From NCBI GenBank assembly GCA_012837425.1, contig DURE01000006.1:1-64000 (forward strand): 64,000 nt of DNA. Direction: 5' to 3'. This DNA is from Clostridiales bacterium. Lineage in GTDB: Bacteria; Bacillota; Clostridia; Oscillospirales; CAG-272. Below the pieces are notes generated by a model that was not told the DNA's origin, made no database searches, and saw only the letters and a program-made list of their open reading frames with translations. Below are positions 10,181-21,021 of the stretch, piece by piece; the stretch's first letter is position 1; every line of letters starts with the position of its first letter. A program made the translations under genes and the position numbers.

Positions 10181-10198
10181 ACCGCACCAGAGCGCGGT
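10181..10198 (-). terminator. rplS terminator
   Basis: ACCGC...GCGGT followed by TTTTTC on minus strand. Confidence 0.6.
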
Positions 10199-10208
10199 CT
10201 TCTTGTTC

Positions 10209-10550
10209 TTAGATTTTTTCCTTGACCTTGGAAGCTTTTCCGACCCGGTCACGGAGATAGTAGAGCTTGGCACGCCTTATTTTGCCACGGCGGATTACCT
10301 CCACCTTTTCTACGTTGGGAGAGTGGAGCGGGAAGGTTTTCTCAACGCCGCAGCCGTAGGATATACGCCTTACCGTAAAGGTCTCGGATATACCGCTGCC
10401 GCGCTTTGCAATCACCGTGCCCTCGAACAGCTGAATCCGCTGTCTGTTGCCTTCTCTTATCCGGTTGTGAACGCGGACCGTGTCGCCGATATTAAAGACG
10501 GGCAACTCCTTTTTCAATTGCTCATTTGTTAAAGCCTCTATCTTGTCCAT
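10209..10550 (-). CDS. rplS: 50S ribosomal protein L19
   Basis: [28 protein letters not shown]; internal start with AAGGAGG. Confidence 0.96.
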   Translation of the reverse strand: MDKIEALTNEQLKKELPVFNIGDTVRVHNRIREGNRQRIQLFEGTVIAKRGSGISETFTVRRISYGCGVEKTFPLHSPNVEKVEVIRRGKIRRAKLYYLRDRVGKASKVKEKI

Positions 10551-10588
10551 TTCGGCCCTCCTTAAAAACTGCTGCTGACTGATAAACG

Positions 10589-10688
10589 GCGGGCATTCTT
10601 GCAGAGCTGGCAGCGGACTGCCCGCGGTGTTTACAATACTTTTTTTGCGCAACACGGGTATTATATCATAACCCCAGAAATTATGCAA
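10589..10688 (-). promoter_or_regulatory. rplS promoter (TTGCAT-N17-TATAAT) and structured leader
   Basis: -35 at 10683-10688, -10 at 10660-10665; GCGGGCA/TGCCCGC hairpin 10589-10625. Confidence 0.65.
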
Positions 10689-10968
10689 TAGTTTTTTGCA
10701 TATTTTGCGGATATTTTAATTCACGGCGGTGCGCTGAGTGTGAGGGCAAGGCGCGGGGTTCCGCCCAGCACCCCGGTTACTTGGAAAAGCGATGCTTTTA
10801 TCATATTTGGCTGATATGTTCTGGACAGAAGCCCCGATCTGCTTTAACATTTGCATTAGTAGATGTCTGACTTGTACTATTTTTGAAATTATGATATACT
10901 TAATTTCACCAAGGTGCCCGGATATTATAATTGCAGTATTTATGTATATGTTTTCAGGAGACTGAACC

Positions 10969-11150
10969 ATGGTGGAACTGAGGAAGATAGATAAGGATAA
11001 TTGTTAAAGAGATATTTCTATCATTTGAACAAAAGAATATAGTTGCCGAAAAGCTATATGAGAAGTTAGGGTTCAGGAGAACAGGTGAAGTGGTAAACGG
11101 CGAAATCGAAATGCGGCTTGAAATAAAAGATCATGATTCCGATCAATATA
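10969..11150 (+). pseudogene. Internally deleted GNAT acetyltransferase remnant
   Basis: N-terminal MVELRKIDKDNC* followed in another frame by VKEIFLSFEQKNIVAEKLYEKLGFRRTGEVVNGEIEMRLEI. Confidence 0.75.
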
Positions 11151-11218
11151 ATACTATTATAAACATAAAAGGAGCTACAGAAATGTCGCTCCTTTTATAT
11201 TCAGTTGAGATTATTAAA

Positions 11219-11261
11219 AGGACACCAACCATGATACTCATTGTATCAATATTGGTGTCCT
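11219..11261 (-). terminator. tRNA-Leu terminator
   Basis: GGACACCAA...TTGGTGTCCTTTT. Confidence 0.75.
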
Positions 11262-11265
11262 CTTT

Positions 11266-11352
11266 TGGTGCCGGTGGCGGGGGTCGAACCCGCACGGTAT
11301 CGCTACCACTGGATTTTGAGTCCAGCACGTCTGCCAATTCCATCACACCGGC
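11266..11352 (-). tRNA. tRNA-Leu (anticodon CAA)
   Basis: GCCGGTG...CTGGA CTCAAAA TCCAG...GGTTCGACCCC..CACCGGCACCA. Confidence 0.96.
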
Positions 11353-11586
11353 GTGTTTTCTACAACTGTGAAAAATGTCAAGGCCGCAGGCGGTTTTGAG
11401 TCACGCCGATTCAAAACCGCCGCGCATATTATAACACAACACTAACAATAAAGTCAATAAAAAAATGGAGTTTATACAAACTCAAACAGCAACTCGCACT
11501 TCTGCAGCCCGTCGCCTTATCCGAGTCTCACCAATTATTTTTTTTTGAATACAATTTATATATAGAATACATACCGGAGGTTTCAC

Positions 11587-12018
11587 ATGAGCACAAAAAG
11601 CGGGAAGGGTCGATATTTCGAATACTCTGGTATCGGGTATTTAATTGTACGCACAACTACCGCGCGTTCAGCCGTGCCGATCTCGGGCGCGACGGTAACC
11701 ATAAGGGGCGCCGAGCCTGAGCTGTCGCTTATATTCTTCTCCCTGCAAACCGACAAGAGCGGAATGACCGAAAAGGTCGCCCTTCCCTCCCCCCCGAAAG
11801 GCGCCTGTGAGGTCCTCGGCAAGCGGCCTTACAGCCTGTATAATATCGACGTGCATGCCGACGGCTACCATCCGCAAAGCTATCGTGGCATTCTGATTTT
11901 TGACGGCATAACCTCATATCATACAACAGATCTAATCCCCCTGCACGCCTCGGGTTTTGAGGACAACCCGCATGAAAATCCGCAGTCTGCCGGACAGGAA
12001 CCGCACCGCTTATATTGA
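11587..12018 (+). CDS. Carboxypeptidase-regulatory-like domain protein (spore/peptidoglycan-binding-associated type)
   Basis: ISGATVTIRG...YNIDVHADGYHPQSYRGILIFDGI. Confidence 0.6.
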   Translation: MSTKSGKGRYFEYSGIGYLIVRTTTARSAVPISGATVTIRGAEPELSLIFFSLQTDKSGMTEKVALPSPPKGACEVLGKRPYSLYNIDVHADGYHPQSYRGILIFDGITSYHTTDLIPLHASGFEDNPHENPQSAGQEPHRLY

Positions 12019-12221
12019 GGCGAATAATTCAGGTTTGGTCTTGATATATGTCGGGTTAAAATGTTCTTTGCACCGCTTCCCGATACATAACCCACCGCAT
12101 CGAAAAAGCGCTCCCGGACAGTTCGGCCTGATGCTAACGCCCTGTGACCGGTAATGAATATCCGCGACAGGTTAAGTTTATAATAGCTATATTACACCGT
12201 CACCAGAGGGAGGATATAGCT

Positions 12222-14675
12222 GTGTCGAACAGATTTACGCAGAAAGCACAGAATTCTCTAAACCGGGCGATGCAGAGCGCCAAGGAACTGGGGCACACAT
12301 ATATCGGGTCTGAACATTTGCTCCTCGGACTTGCCGGGGAGAGCGACAGCATTGCCGCAAAGCTTCTTGCCGGGCGGGGAGTCACGCCCGCAAAGCTCAG
12401 GCAGACCATAGCCGACTGGGCAGGCACCGGCATTCCGACCTTGCTCTCCCCCTCGGACATGACGCCAAAGGTCAAAAACATCATAGAAACCTCGGCTCAG
12501 GAATCGATAAAAAACGGACAAAGCTATATCGGAACCGAACACCTTCTGGCAGCCCTGCTGGCTGAGAGCGACTGTATGGCAATAAGGATTCTCTCGGCCT
12601 GCGGGGTATCTGTCGTCGAGCTGAAAAAGGAGCTTGGCAACTTCCTTAACACAATCCCTGGGAAAAACACACTCAAAGAGCAGCGGGGCCGCGACAGCCT
12701 GCGGCACTCGGTGCCGGGCGCGCCTACCATATCAAACTACGGGCGAAATCTCACACAGCTTGCGCGGCTGGGCATGCTTGACCCGATTATCGGACGCGAG
12801 CGCGAGACCCTGCGCGTCATTCAGATTCTCTCAAGGCGCACAAAAAACAATCCCTGCCTCATCGGGGAGCCGGGCGTGGGCAAAACCGCGGTGGTCGAGG
12901 GACTGGCGCAGAAAATCGCCGACGGCCGAGTCCCTGAAAATCTAAGGGATAAGGTGATTGTCACGCTTGACATTCCGGCCATGATTGCCGGCGCCAAATA
13001 CCGCGGCGAGTTTGAGGAGCGGATGAAAAACGTGATGGAGGAGGTTCGGAAAAACGACTTTATCATTCTCTTTATCGACGAAATCCATACAATAATCGGC
13101 GCCGGCGCCGCCGAGGGCGCGGTTGATGCCGCAAATATCATTAAGCCGGCGCTAGCCCGGAGCGAGCTGCAGGTTATCGGGGCCACCACTCTTGCCGAAT
13201 ACCGAAAACATATTGAAAAGGACGCCGCGCTTGAGCGCAGATTTCAACCGGTAATGGTGGGCGAGCCGACGGCCGAGGAGACAATCGCCATTCTGCGCGG
13301 GCTGCGCGACAAATACGAGGCCCACCACAAGCTCTCTATATCCGACGACGCCATTGAGGCGGCGGTCAGGCTGTCGCAGCGCTATATAACCGACCGATTC
13401 CTGCCGGATAAAGCGATAGATTTAATCGATGAGGCGGCCTCGGGCTGCCGGATAGCCGCCTTCTCGGCTCCGCCGGCGCTGTCTGTGGTCAAAGAGCGGC
13501 TGGCTTGTATTGTCAGCGAAAAGGAGGAGGCGATAATATCCCAGAATTTCGAGAAGGCCGCCGCCCTGCGCGACGAGGAACTCAGGCTCAGGCACCGGTT
13601 GGACGAAGAAGAAAAAAGCTGGGAGATTGAATCCATCGTAAATAACCCGACGGTCATCGCCGAGGACATCGAAAGAACGCTGACGCAGTGGACCGGCATA
13701 CCCGTCTCGCACACCGACGAGGCCGAAAACCTGCGTATACTGGATCTCGACAAAAGGCTTGGGGAGCGGATAATCGGTCAGGACAAAGCTATTGCCAAAA
13801 TAGCCGTCGCTATAAGGCGGGGCAGGAGCGGACTGAAGGACCCGCGGCGTCCGGCCGGTTCCTTTCTTTTCTGCGGCAGGACCGGCGTGGGAAAAACAGA
13901 GCTGGCGCGCTCGGTTTCCGAAGAAGTGTTCGGAAAGGATAACTTCATCCGCTTTGATATGTCCGAATACATGGAAAAGCACAGTATCTCAAAGCTTATC
14001 GGCTCGCCGCCGGGATATGTCGGCTACGACGAGGGCGGAAGGCTGACCGAGAGCGTGCGCCGGCGGCCCTATTCGGTCGTGCTGTTTGACGAAATCGAAA
14101 AGGCGCACCCCGATATTTTCAATATCCTCCTTCAAATTCTCGACAACGGCAGGCTGACCGACTCGCAGGGGCGGACCTCTGATTTCAGGAATACCATACT
14201 AATATTGACCTCAAATATCGGCTTCTCCGCCGCCGAAAAAGCCAACCGGCTCGGTTTCGGAAACTCACAGACAACAGCGCGGGATGACGAGGAAGAAAGG
14301 CAGGTAATGCGGGCAGTCAGCGGGGTCTTCAGGCCCGAATTCCTCAACCGTCTCGATGAAATAATTGTATTCAAGCCGCTTACAAATGACGACATAAAGC
14401 ATATAACCCTGCTGACCCTGCGAGAGGTGGCGGACAGAGCAAAGTCACTCGGCATAAATCTTGATTTTTCAGACCCGGCAATAGATTTGGTTTCAAAGAA
14501 GGGGTATAGCCGGGAGAACGGAGCAAGGAATCTGCGGCGCACGGTGGTGGTCATGGTCGAAGATAAACTTTCCTCAATGATTCTTGAAGGCAAAATTAAG
14601 CCCGGTGACAGCGTGACGGTCACCGCCGGAGAGGAGGCCGGAATAGTCGTCCTGGTAAACCAAAAACAGGCTTGA
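12222..14675 (+). CDS. clpC: ClpC-type AAA+ ATPase
   Basis: Two Clp-N repeats, Walker motifs GEPGVGKT and [11 protein letters not shown]-like linker; GTG start with GAGGGAGGA. Confidence 0.93.
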   Translation: MSNRFTQKAQNSLNRAMQSAKELGHTYIGSEHLLLGLAGESDSIAAKLLAGRGVTPAKLRQTIADWAGTGIPTLLSPSDMTPKVKNIIETSAQESIKNGQSYIGTEHLLAALLAESDCMAIRILSACGVSVVELKKELGNFLNTIPGKNTLKEQRGRDSLRHSVPGAPTISNYGRNLTQLARLGMLDPIIGRERETLRVIQILSRRTKNNPCLIGEPGVGKTAVVEGLAQKIADGRVPENLRDKVIVTLDIPAMIAGAKYRGEFEERMKNVMEEVRKNDFIILFIDEIHTIIGAGAAEGAVDAANIIKPALARSELQVIGATTLAEYRKHIEKDAALERRFQPVMVGEPTAEETIAILRGLRDKYEAHHKLSISDDAIEAAVRLSQRYITDRFLPDKAIDLIDEAASGCRIAAFSAPPALSVVKERLACIVSEKEEAIISQNFEKAAALRDEELRLRHRLDEEEKSWEIESIVNNPTVIAEDIERTLTQWTGIPVSHTDEAENLRILDLDKRLGERIIGQDKAIAKIAVAIRRGRSGLKDPRRPAGSFLFCGRTGVGKTELARSVSEEVFGKDNFIRFDMSEYMEKHSISKLIGSPPGYVGYDEGGRLTESVRRRPYSVVLFDEIEKAHPDIFNILLQILDNGRLTDSQGRTSDFRNTILILTSNIGFSAAEKANRLGFGNSQTTARDDEEERQVMRAVSGVFRPEFLNRLDEIIVFKPLTNDDIKHITLLTLREVADRAKSLGINLDFSDPAIDLVSKKGYSRENGARNLRRTVVVMVEDKLSSMILEGKIKPGDSVTVTAGEEAGIVVLVNQKQA

Positions 14676-14698
14676 CGCAAAACGCGCAGGCCTGTTTT
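14663..14698 (+). terminator. clpC terminator overlapping the stop codon
   Basis: AAAACAGGC...GCCTGTTTTTT. Confidence 0.75.
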
Positions 14699-14829
14699 TT
14701 GTGCAGGGGCTCCGTCCCGCACCCCCGCTTAAGGATTGCGCGAAGGGTGCTGCCCCCCGCAGGACCGGGCGGGGGCGACAAATCAAGAGCCGCCGGGGCG
14801 GTCTGCAAACCTCTCCGGCGGCGATATGC

Positions 14830-15441
14830 TTACCCTCCGGTTATGGCCTTCAAATCAAGCAGCGATTTTATGTAATGCTCCGCCTTGCAGTCCGGGTAAT
14901 ACCCACCGGGGTCAAAAAGACATCCGGCAATCCCCGCGGCCTGTGCCGCTTCAATATCTATGTCGCGGTCTCCTATCATCAGCGCGCGGCGACGGTCTAT
15001 CCCGCAGGTCTTAACAAGAAAATTCAGCGCATCGGGTGCCGGCTTGCGCGGGAATTTGTATGTGGTGCTCTCAAGCACAAAGTCAAAGCAGTCATGTATT
15101 CCCATCTTCTCAAGTAGTTTGTAGACAATACTGCCGCTGTGGGTGTATAGGTAGTTCTTCTTCCCGAGCGCTATGGCAAACCTCAGAATTTCGGGGGCCT
15201 CGGGGAAAGCCTGCTGTTCGGCCAGGGCTAATTCTTTCCATATGCTGTGGTATTCCGTGTTACAGTCGCTCAGACCGTAGTACCTGAGTGCATGTCCCAC
15301 CGAGACCTTGAGCTTGCTGTATGTAGTGCTGTAATCAGCCTCCCTGCCCCGCCTGCCCAGCAGCTCAAGCAGTGCTTTGGTGAAAACCGGATATGTGTCC
15401 GATATTGTTCCGTCGAAGTCGTAGATAAGATAATCGTACAT
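14830..15441 (-). CDS. HAD-superfamily hydrolase (phosphoglycolate phosphatase-like)
   Basis: YDFDGTISDTYPVF, MIGDRDIDIEAA. Confidence 0.88.
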   Translation of the reverse strand: MYDYLIYDFDGTISDTYPVFTKALLELLGRRGREADYSTTYSKLKVSVGHALRYYGLSDCNTEYHSIWKELALAEQQAFPEAPEILRFAIALGKKNYLYTHSGSIVYKLLEKMGIHDCFDFVLESTTYKFPRKPAPDALNFLVKTCGIDRRRALMIGDRDIDIEAAQAAGIAGCLFDPGGYYPDCKAEHYIKSLLDLKAITGG

Positions 15442-15449
15442 TGTTTAGG

Positions 15450-16040
15450 TTATTTCCTTTTGTTCTGCTTTTTCATCCTTTTGATTTCTTCCTGCTCGGG
15501 GTTGTCCGGTGCAAGGACCCGGGCAAGACCAATATTCTTAGTTCCAAAAATGTAGCTAATTGTCGAGACCAGCAGCGCCGGCAGGATAATCAGAAAATAA
15601 GACCACCAGGCGTCGTTGAGCGGCAGTCCGACAAGCTCGCCGTCTACAATCTCGGTGCCGATATCTATGGTCATAATGCCGGCATACATACCCTGCAGCA
15701 ATATGGCAATCGAGCCGAAGGGCTTTATGGCAGTAGCAAGAATTGCCAGAATAAAGTTCGGCGTGTTGGCAAGCAGCGACATATAAAGCCCGGTGAGCGG
15801 CCTTGACTGCATTCTGCCATGCTCAATTCTAATCCCGTCTCTTGCACCTACCTCCCAGGTCATGTAGTAGATGAGGAAAAGGTAAAACAAGACCGCGAAA
15901 ACGCTTGAGACTACCTGCCAGGTATAGTTCTCGGCCATGCCGAAGGCAAGCGCCAGCACAAGCCCCAGCAGCGCGATACCGAACTGGTTGAGAAACATTT
16001 TCAGAGAGTAGTAGGAGTATTCCTTGAAAAAATTCTTCAT
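15450..16040 (-). CDS. Multi-pass membrane protein, unknown function
   Basis: Several hydrophobic segments. Confidence 0.7.
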   Translation of the reverse strand: MKNFFKEYSYYSLKMFLNQFGIALLGLVLALAFGMAENYTWQVVSSVFAVLFYLFLIYYMTWEVGARDGIRIEHGRMQSRPLTGLYMSLLANTPNFILAILATAIKPFGSIAILLQGMYAGIMTIDIGTEIVDGELVGLPLNDAWWSYFLIILPALLVSTISYIFGTKNIGLARVLAPDNPEQEEIKRMKKQNKRK

Positions 16041-16208
16041 ATCCTCACCCTGCCGCCAAAAGATGATTAAACCAACATTCTGCTTCCCATTATACCCGAT
16101 TTTTCGGATTTTTGCAATAGCGGCACGGCGAAAAGTTTACATTTCGGTAATCAAATCAGCGCCTGTATGTTATATAATGATTATACAAAATATACGGGAG
16201 GGCACGGC

Positions 16209-17240
16209 ATGGAGAATATTTACGCCGGCAAAACCAAAAAAGAGCTGTCGGATATTCTGCTTGAATTTTCTTCATACAAAACAGTCATTCAGGGCTGCTC
16301 GACCAAAACAGTCGATGAATATCTGCTCGACCTTGCCACCTTCGCGCGGTTTATACTGGCAAAGCGGGCGGGCATTTCCCCCGAATCCGAGGAGTTTGCC
16401 GAAATCGACATTTCCTCGGCCGACGCGGAATTCTTCAAATCTGTAAAGACGCCCGAAATATACGAATTTTTGCTTTATGCCGGGACCGTCAGAAAAAACA
16501 TGTGGGCGGCAAAAGCCCGCAAGCTCTCGGCAATAAAGGCGCTTTACAAGTTCATGACCACCAAGAAAAACATGCAGTTTGAAAATCCGGCAATCAATAT
16601 CGAATCTCCAAAACCCAAGAAAACATTGCCGAAGTTCCTAACCCTTGACGAGTCGATCTCTTTGCTTCAAGCGATACAAAATGACAAGAAATCCAAAACA
16701 AGGCTGCGCGACTTTGCGATTGTGACATTGTTTCTCAACTGCGGAATGCGGCTCTCCGAGCTTGTGGGTATCAACTTAAGCGATCTGGACCGCGAGCTGC
16801 GCTCGCTGCGGGTGGTCGGCAAGGGCGGCAAGGAGCGGATTGTTTACCTGAATACCGCCTGCAAAGAGGCGCTCCTTGAGTATCTTAAATGGCGCCTCGG
16901 CGTGGACCACGCAAGGCTTGCAACCAAGGCGCTGTTTCTGAGCAACCGCAACCAGCGGATAAGCGTCAAGACCGTGCAGTGGATGGTCTACAAATACCTT
17001 GCTGCCGCCGGGCTCGGCTCCAGGCGCTATTCGGTACATAAGCTGCGCCACACCGCCGCCACGCTGATGTACCAGTCGGGCGAGGTCGACCTGCGCGTGC
17101 TCAAGGACATTTTAGGCCATGAACAGCTCAACACCACGCAGATATACACACATGTCAGCAACGCCGCCATATCCGAGGCAATGGAGAAAAATCCGCTGGC
17201 AAATATCAGCTTTGCGCGTCAGGAAAAGCAAAAAGACTGA
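16209..17240 (+). CDS. xerC: XerC/XerD-like tyrosine recombinase
   Basis: Catalytic MRLSEL, HKLRHTAAT, LGHEQLNTTQIYTHV. Confidence 0.9.
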   Translation: MENIYAGKTKKELSDILLEFSSYKTVIQGCSTKTVDEYLLDLATFARFILAKRAGISPESEEFAEIDISSADAEFFKSVKTPEIYEFLLYAGTVRKNMWAAKARKLSAIKALYKFMTTKKNMQFENPAINIESPKPKKTLPKFLTLDESISLLQAIQNDKKSKTRLRDFAIVTLFLNCGMRLSELVGINLSDLDRELRSLRVVGKGGKERIVYLNTACKEALLEYLKWRLGVDHARLATKALFLSNRNQRISVKTVQWMVYKYLAAAGLGSRRYSVHKLRHTAATLMYQSGEVDLRVLKDILGHEQLNTTQIYTHVSNAAISEAMEKNPLANISFARQEKQKD

Positions 17241-17329
17241 TATTTACGCCTGTATCTTCATTTTTCTTGTTTTTTATGATATAATTTATCCGGACAGCAT
17301 AATTACAAACCGAACGAAAGGAGGCCGCC

Positions 17330-18952
17330 ATGCGGCCGCAAAACATGGATTTAACAAATTTCAGTCTGCTCTACCCCGATGTGGAAACTCAAAGGGCTCA
17401 CCTCAGCGAAACCGGAATTCCCGATATAAGTATGTATGTGCTCGACGAGTTCGGGCTGCTTGAGGTCTTCGACCTGAAAAATACAAGGCTCTCGGATTAC
17501 TTTACAAGCGACCCCGCCGTCATGAGGTATCGGATGGATGCCTTTGACGACATGCTGAAAAACCCGCTCATAGCCAGGACCCTAAATCGCCTGGTCCCGA
17601 TACTGAGCGACATATTCGAGCTGCGCCGGCTTGAGGAGGACAGCGGCGGCGAGGAGGCTATCTCATATCTATCGAGTCTGACCGAGATAGAGCTGTATAT
17701 TTCAAGCGTTGAGACGCTTCACTCGGGATTTGCGCAGGTGCGCAAAAACCTTAGGAGCCGCGCTTTCACAACCCTTGCCGACCGGATTATCGAGCTTGCC
17801 GAGAGCGATTATTACATGGAGCTCAACGAAAAGCTAAGCGCGCTCACCGCCCGGGTAAGGGATATTAAGAGTGTCACAATCGGGGTTAATCTCGACGCGC
17901 AGCTCCGACCGGCCGAGGCCGGCGTTCTCTCGATTAATCCCGAGCCCTTCCGTTCGGGCGATGTGCTCGAGAAGATACTGCGGCTCAATTTCAAGGACGA
18001 CGAGTATACATGTATTGCAAACATTGTTCCCTTCGGGAAAAAACAGACCGAAAATCAGAAGATGGCCCTGAAACTTGCCTTTAATTCGGCTATCAACGAG
18101 GTTTATAAGTCCTCGCTTCGGTCCTGGAAGAAGATTGTTCACGAATATGTGCTCTCAAACACCGACTTTTTGCTTAACCTCATGCCCGAAATCGAGTTTT
18201 TCGTCAAGGGCGCTGCGTTTATGCAGCGGCTGCTTGAGCGGGACTGCAGTCTTTGCAGGCCCGAAATAGCCCCGGCTGGCGAGCGCGTCTTTGTGGCCAA
18301 GGGATTGTATAATCCCTGTGTTGCGCTTAAAATTGAGGACGAAATTGTCTCAAACGACGCGGAGTTCGACGACACCTCGCGGATATTTATCCTGACCGGG
18401 CCAAACCGGGGAGGAAAGTCGGTTCATACCTGCGCTGTGGGGCTGGCGCAGGCTATGATGCAGCTTGGCATGTTTGTCCCGGCCGAGAGCGCCAGAATCA
18501 GCCCGGCCGACGCCGTTTTTACCCATTTCACCACCGGCGCCGACGACACTATCGACAAAGGGCGGCTGGGCGAGGAGTGCTCCCGCCTACGAGATATATT
18601 CGACAAGGTGACGCCGCTGAGCCTGGTGCTGCTCGACGAGTCCTTCTCCTCGACCGGCGCATACGAGGCGGCCTATATCGCCGCCGAGGTGCTCGCCGCC
18701 TTCAGCCGGGTGCAGTGCAGGTGCCTCTTCTCAACCCACCTGCATGAGCTTGCCGCCCGCATCGACGAAATAAACGCCCGCGCCCGGGCCGACGGCGGGA
18801 GCTTTATCGACACGCTCGTGGCCGGAATCGAGGGCGAGGGCAGGCGCTCATTTAAAATATACCGCGCCAAGCCCGACGGCAAGAGCTATGCCCGCGATAT
18901 AGCCGAAAAATACGGCCTGACCTACGAGGAGATTATTAAACGTTTTGTATAA
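17330..18952 (+). CDS. Divergent MutS-family ATPase (lacks MutS N-terminal domains)
   Basis: TGPNRGGKSVHTCAVGLAQAM, LVLLDESFSSTGAYEA, FSTHLHELA. Confidence 0.85.
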   Translation: MRPQNMDLTNFSLLYPDVETQRAHLSETGIPDISMYVLDEFGLLEVFDLKNTRLSDYFTSDPAVMRYRMDAFDDMLKNPLIARTLNRLVPILSDIFELRRLEEDSGGEEAISYLSSLTEIELYISSVETLHSGFAQVRKNLRSRAFTTLADRIIELAESDYYMELNEKLSALTARVRDIKSVTIGVNLDAQLRPAEAGVLSINPEPFRSGDVLEKILRLNFKDDEYTCIANIVPFGKKQTENQKMALKLAFNSAINEVYKSSLRSWKKIVHEYVLSNTDFLLNLMPEIEFFVKGAAFMQRLLERDCSLCRPEIAPAGERVFVAKGLYNPCVALKIEDEIVSNDAEFDDTSRIFILTGPNRGGKSVHTCAVGLAQAMMQLGMFVPAESARISPADAVFTHFTTGADDTIDKGRLGEECSRLRDIFDKVTPLSLVLLDESFSSTGAYEAAYIAAEVLAAFSRVQCRCLFSTHLHELAARIDEINARARADGGSFIDTLVAGIEGEGRRSFKIYRAKPDGKSYARDIAEKYGLTYEEIIKRFV

Positions 18953-18957
18953 GTGTG

Positions 18958-19200
18958 GGGCGCTGCCTCACACCCCGCTTAAAACTTTTCAAAAAATAAT
19001 CCCTAATTATGCAGCGCGGGCCTCACATCCCGCGCTTTGCTGCCATTTGTTCACTGTCTGGCTTGAGTGAGGACGCGCGGGGTGCCGCTCCACATCCCGC
19101 GCTTTGCTGCCTGTAGCCTACTGACTGACATGGGAAAGCAGCGCTCGATCCCGGCGCGCCTGGCCGTCGCGCTCTCGGAGCGCGACGAGCGAGAGCGGCG
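18958..19200 (-). repeat. Dispersed intergenic repeat, copy B, with internal duplication
   Basis: Reverse complement contains CATGTCAGTCAGTAGGCTACAGGCAGCAAAGCGCGGGAT as in copy A; CACATCCCGCGCTTTGCTGCC occurs at 19024-19044 and 19091-19111. Confidence 0.75.
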
Positions 19201-19460
19201 CTGAGGGGCCGAGCGCTCTTCAAGGGCATAAATGCACTTCGTCCTGCGAATACAAGCACCCCCCGCGTAGGTGGTTGACAGTACACCTTTATTCGACACC
19301 ACTCAACTTAGACAAACCGGGCGTATAACATCGACGTGTCAGCCAGTTTGCCGGTGTCTTTATGGCGAGCCCTTTATAAGCCGCCGCGCTGTGTGTGCGG
19401 CGGCAGAGGTGTGGGGTTCTCAGGGTGGGAACCTAGGTTTCCACCAGAGCGTGTTTCTTT

Positions 19461-19494
19461 GGTTCGTTTCTTTGCACGTGCAAAGAAATGAACC
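19461..19494. repeat. 34-bp near-perfect palindrome centred on CACGTG
   Basis: GGTTCgTTTCTTTGCAC/GTGCAAAGAAAtGAACC, one mismatch pair. Confidence 0.85.
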
Positions 19495-19510
19495 AATTAA
19501 TCTTATTAAT

Positions 19511-19544
19511 ATAACACCCGGCGAGCAATTCGCGCGGGTGTTAT
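19511..19544. terminator. glyS downstream hairpin
   Basis: ATAACACCCG...CGGGTGTTAT. Confidence 0.65.
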
Positions 19545-19560
19545 TATACATCGTTTTATA

Positions 19561-20958
19561 TCAATAAAAGAGCTTTTCAGACAAATAATCCTTGAGTTGT
19601 GATATAGGAATCCTCACCTGCTCCATTGTATCGCGCTCGCGTACGGTCACGCAACCGTCGGTCTGCGAATCAAAATCATAGGTCACACAGAAGGGCGTGC
19701 CTATTTCATCTTGACGGCGGTACCTTTTGCCAATCGAGCCGCTCTCGTCATACTCCACCGTAAAATAGCGCGCCAGCCCGTCGGCAATAGGCCCGGCGGC
19801 CTCACCCAGCTTCTTTGAGAGCGGCAGCACCGCCACCTTGACCGGTGAGAGGAAAGGGTGCAGCCGCAGGACGACACGGATGTCGTTTTTCTCGGCGTCA
19901 ACCACTTCTTCGTCGTAGGCATCAACCAAAAAGGCCAGCGCCGCGCGCTCGACGCCGAGTGAAGGTTCTATGACATAAGGCACGTATTTTGTGCCGTCGT
20001 CGGGGTCGAAGTACTCAAGCGACTCACCGCTGTGCTCCATATGCCGCCCGAGGTCGTAGTCCGTCCTGTCGGCGATACCCCAAAGCTCGCCCCAGCCGAA
20101 GGGGAAGAGATACTCAAAGTCGGTGGTCGCCTTTGAGTAGAAGCTCAGCTCCTCGGGGCTGTGGTCGCGCAGGCGCAGATTTTCCTTTTTTATGCCGAGG
20201 TCGAGCAGAAACCTCTCACAATAGTCGCGCCAGTATGAAAACCATTCAAGGTCGGTGCCGGGCTTGCAGAAAAACTCAAGCTCCATCTGCTCAAACTCGC
20301 GGGTGCGAAAGATAAAATTGCCAGGGGTAATCTCGTTGCGGAAGGCCTTGCCTTTCTGGCAGACGCCGAAAGGCAGTTTCTTTCGGGTGGTTCTCTGAAT
20401 GTTTTTGAAGTTGACAAAAATTCCCTGCGCGGTCTCGGGGCGCAGATAAAGCTCGGAACCCGAATCCTCGGTAACGCCCTGATAGGTTTTGAACATCAGA
20501 TTGAATTTGCGGACATCTGTAAAATCGGTGGCGCCGCAATCAGGGCAGGCAATTCCGTTCTCTCTTATATAGGCGGCAAGCTGCTCGTTGGTCCAGCCGG
20601 CCGGATTTATGTCAAGGCTGTTTGCCGCAGCAAAATCCTCGATAAGCTTGTCAGCCCTGTGCCGAGTTTTGCAGGTTTTGCAGTCCATGAGCGGGTCCGA
20701 AAAGCCGCCGACATGCCCCGAGGCCACCCAGGTTTCGGGGTTCATGATAATCGCGCTGTCAAGTCCGACATTGTATTTGCATTCCTGAACGAATTTTTTC
20801 CACCATGCCCGCTTGACGTTGTTCTTCAGTTCAACCCCCAGCGGCCCGAAGTCCCACGAGTTGGCCAGCCCGCCGTATATCTCTGAGCCCGGGTAGACAA
20901 AACCCCGGTTTTTGCACATGGCCACTATTTTGTCCATTGTTTTTGCTTGGTTGTCCAT
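19561..20958 (-). CDS. glyS: Glycyl-tRNA synthetase (single-chain)
   Basis: Class II aa[25 protein letters not shown]. Confidence 0.96.
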   Translation of the reverse strand: MDNQAKTMDKIVAMCKNRGFVYPGSEIYGGLANSWDFGPLGVELKNNVKRAWWKKFVQECKYNVGLDSAIIMNPETWVASGHVGGFSDPLMDCKTCKTRHRADKLIEDFAAANSLDINPAGWTNEQLAAYIRENGIACPDCGATDFTDVRKFNLMFKTYQGVTEDSGSELYLRPETAQGIFVNFKNIQRTTRKKLPFGVCQKGKAFRNEITPGNFIFRTREFEQMELEFFCKPGTDLEWFSYWRDYCERFLLDLGIKKENLRLRDHSPEELSFYSKATTDFEYLFPFGWGELWGIADRTDYDLGRHMEHSGESLEYFDPDDGTKYVPYVIEPSLGVERAALAFLVDAYDEEVVDAEKNDIRVVLRLHPFLSPVKVAVLPLSKKLGEAAGPIADGLARYFTVEYDESGSIGKRYRRQDEIGTPFCVTYDFDSQTDGCVTVRERDTMEQVRIPISQLKDYLSEKLFY

Positions 20959-21021
20959 CTTATAAAACTCCTTGTATGCGATGAGGTAAATTATACAGTA
21001 TTGCCGGCCCTAAATCAAGTG

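Noticed and set aside
11090-11371. 93-aa ORF over tRNA-Leu
   Set aside because: Runs through a tRNA gene; its N-terminal part is the GNAT remnant
12258-12707. 149-aa minus ORF and other ORFs antisense to clpC
   Set aside because: Shadow ORFs with no recognisable domain, opposite a well-conserved CDS
16209-17240. XerC-like gene as a mobile-element integrase
   Set aside because: No att-like repeats, phage or conjugation genes; looks like chromosomal XerC/D type
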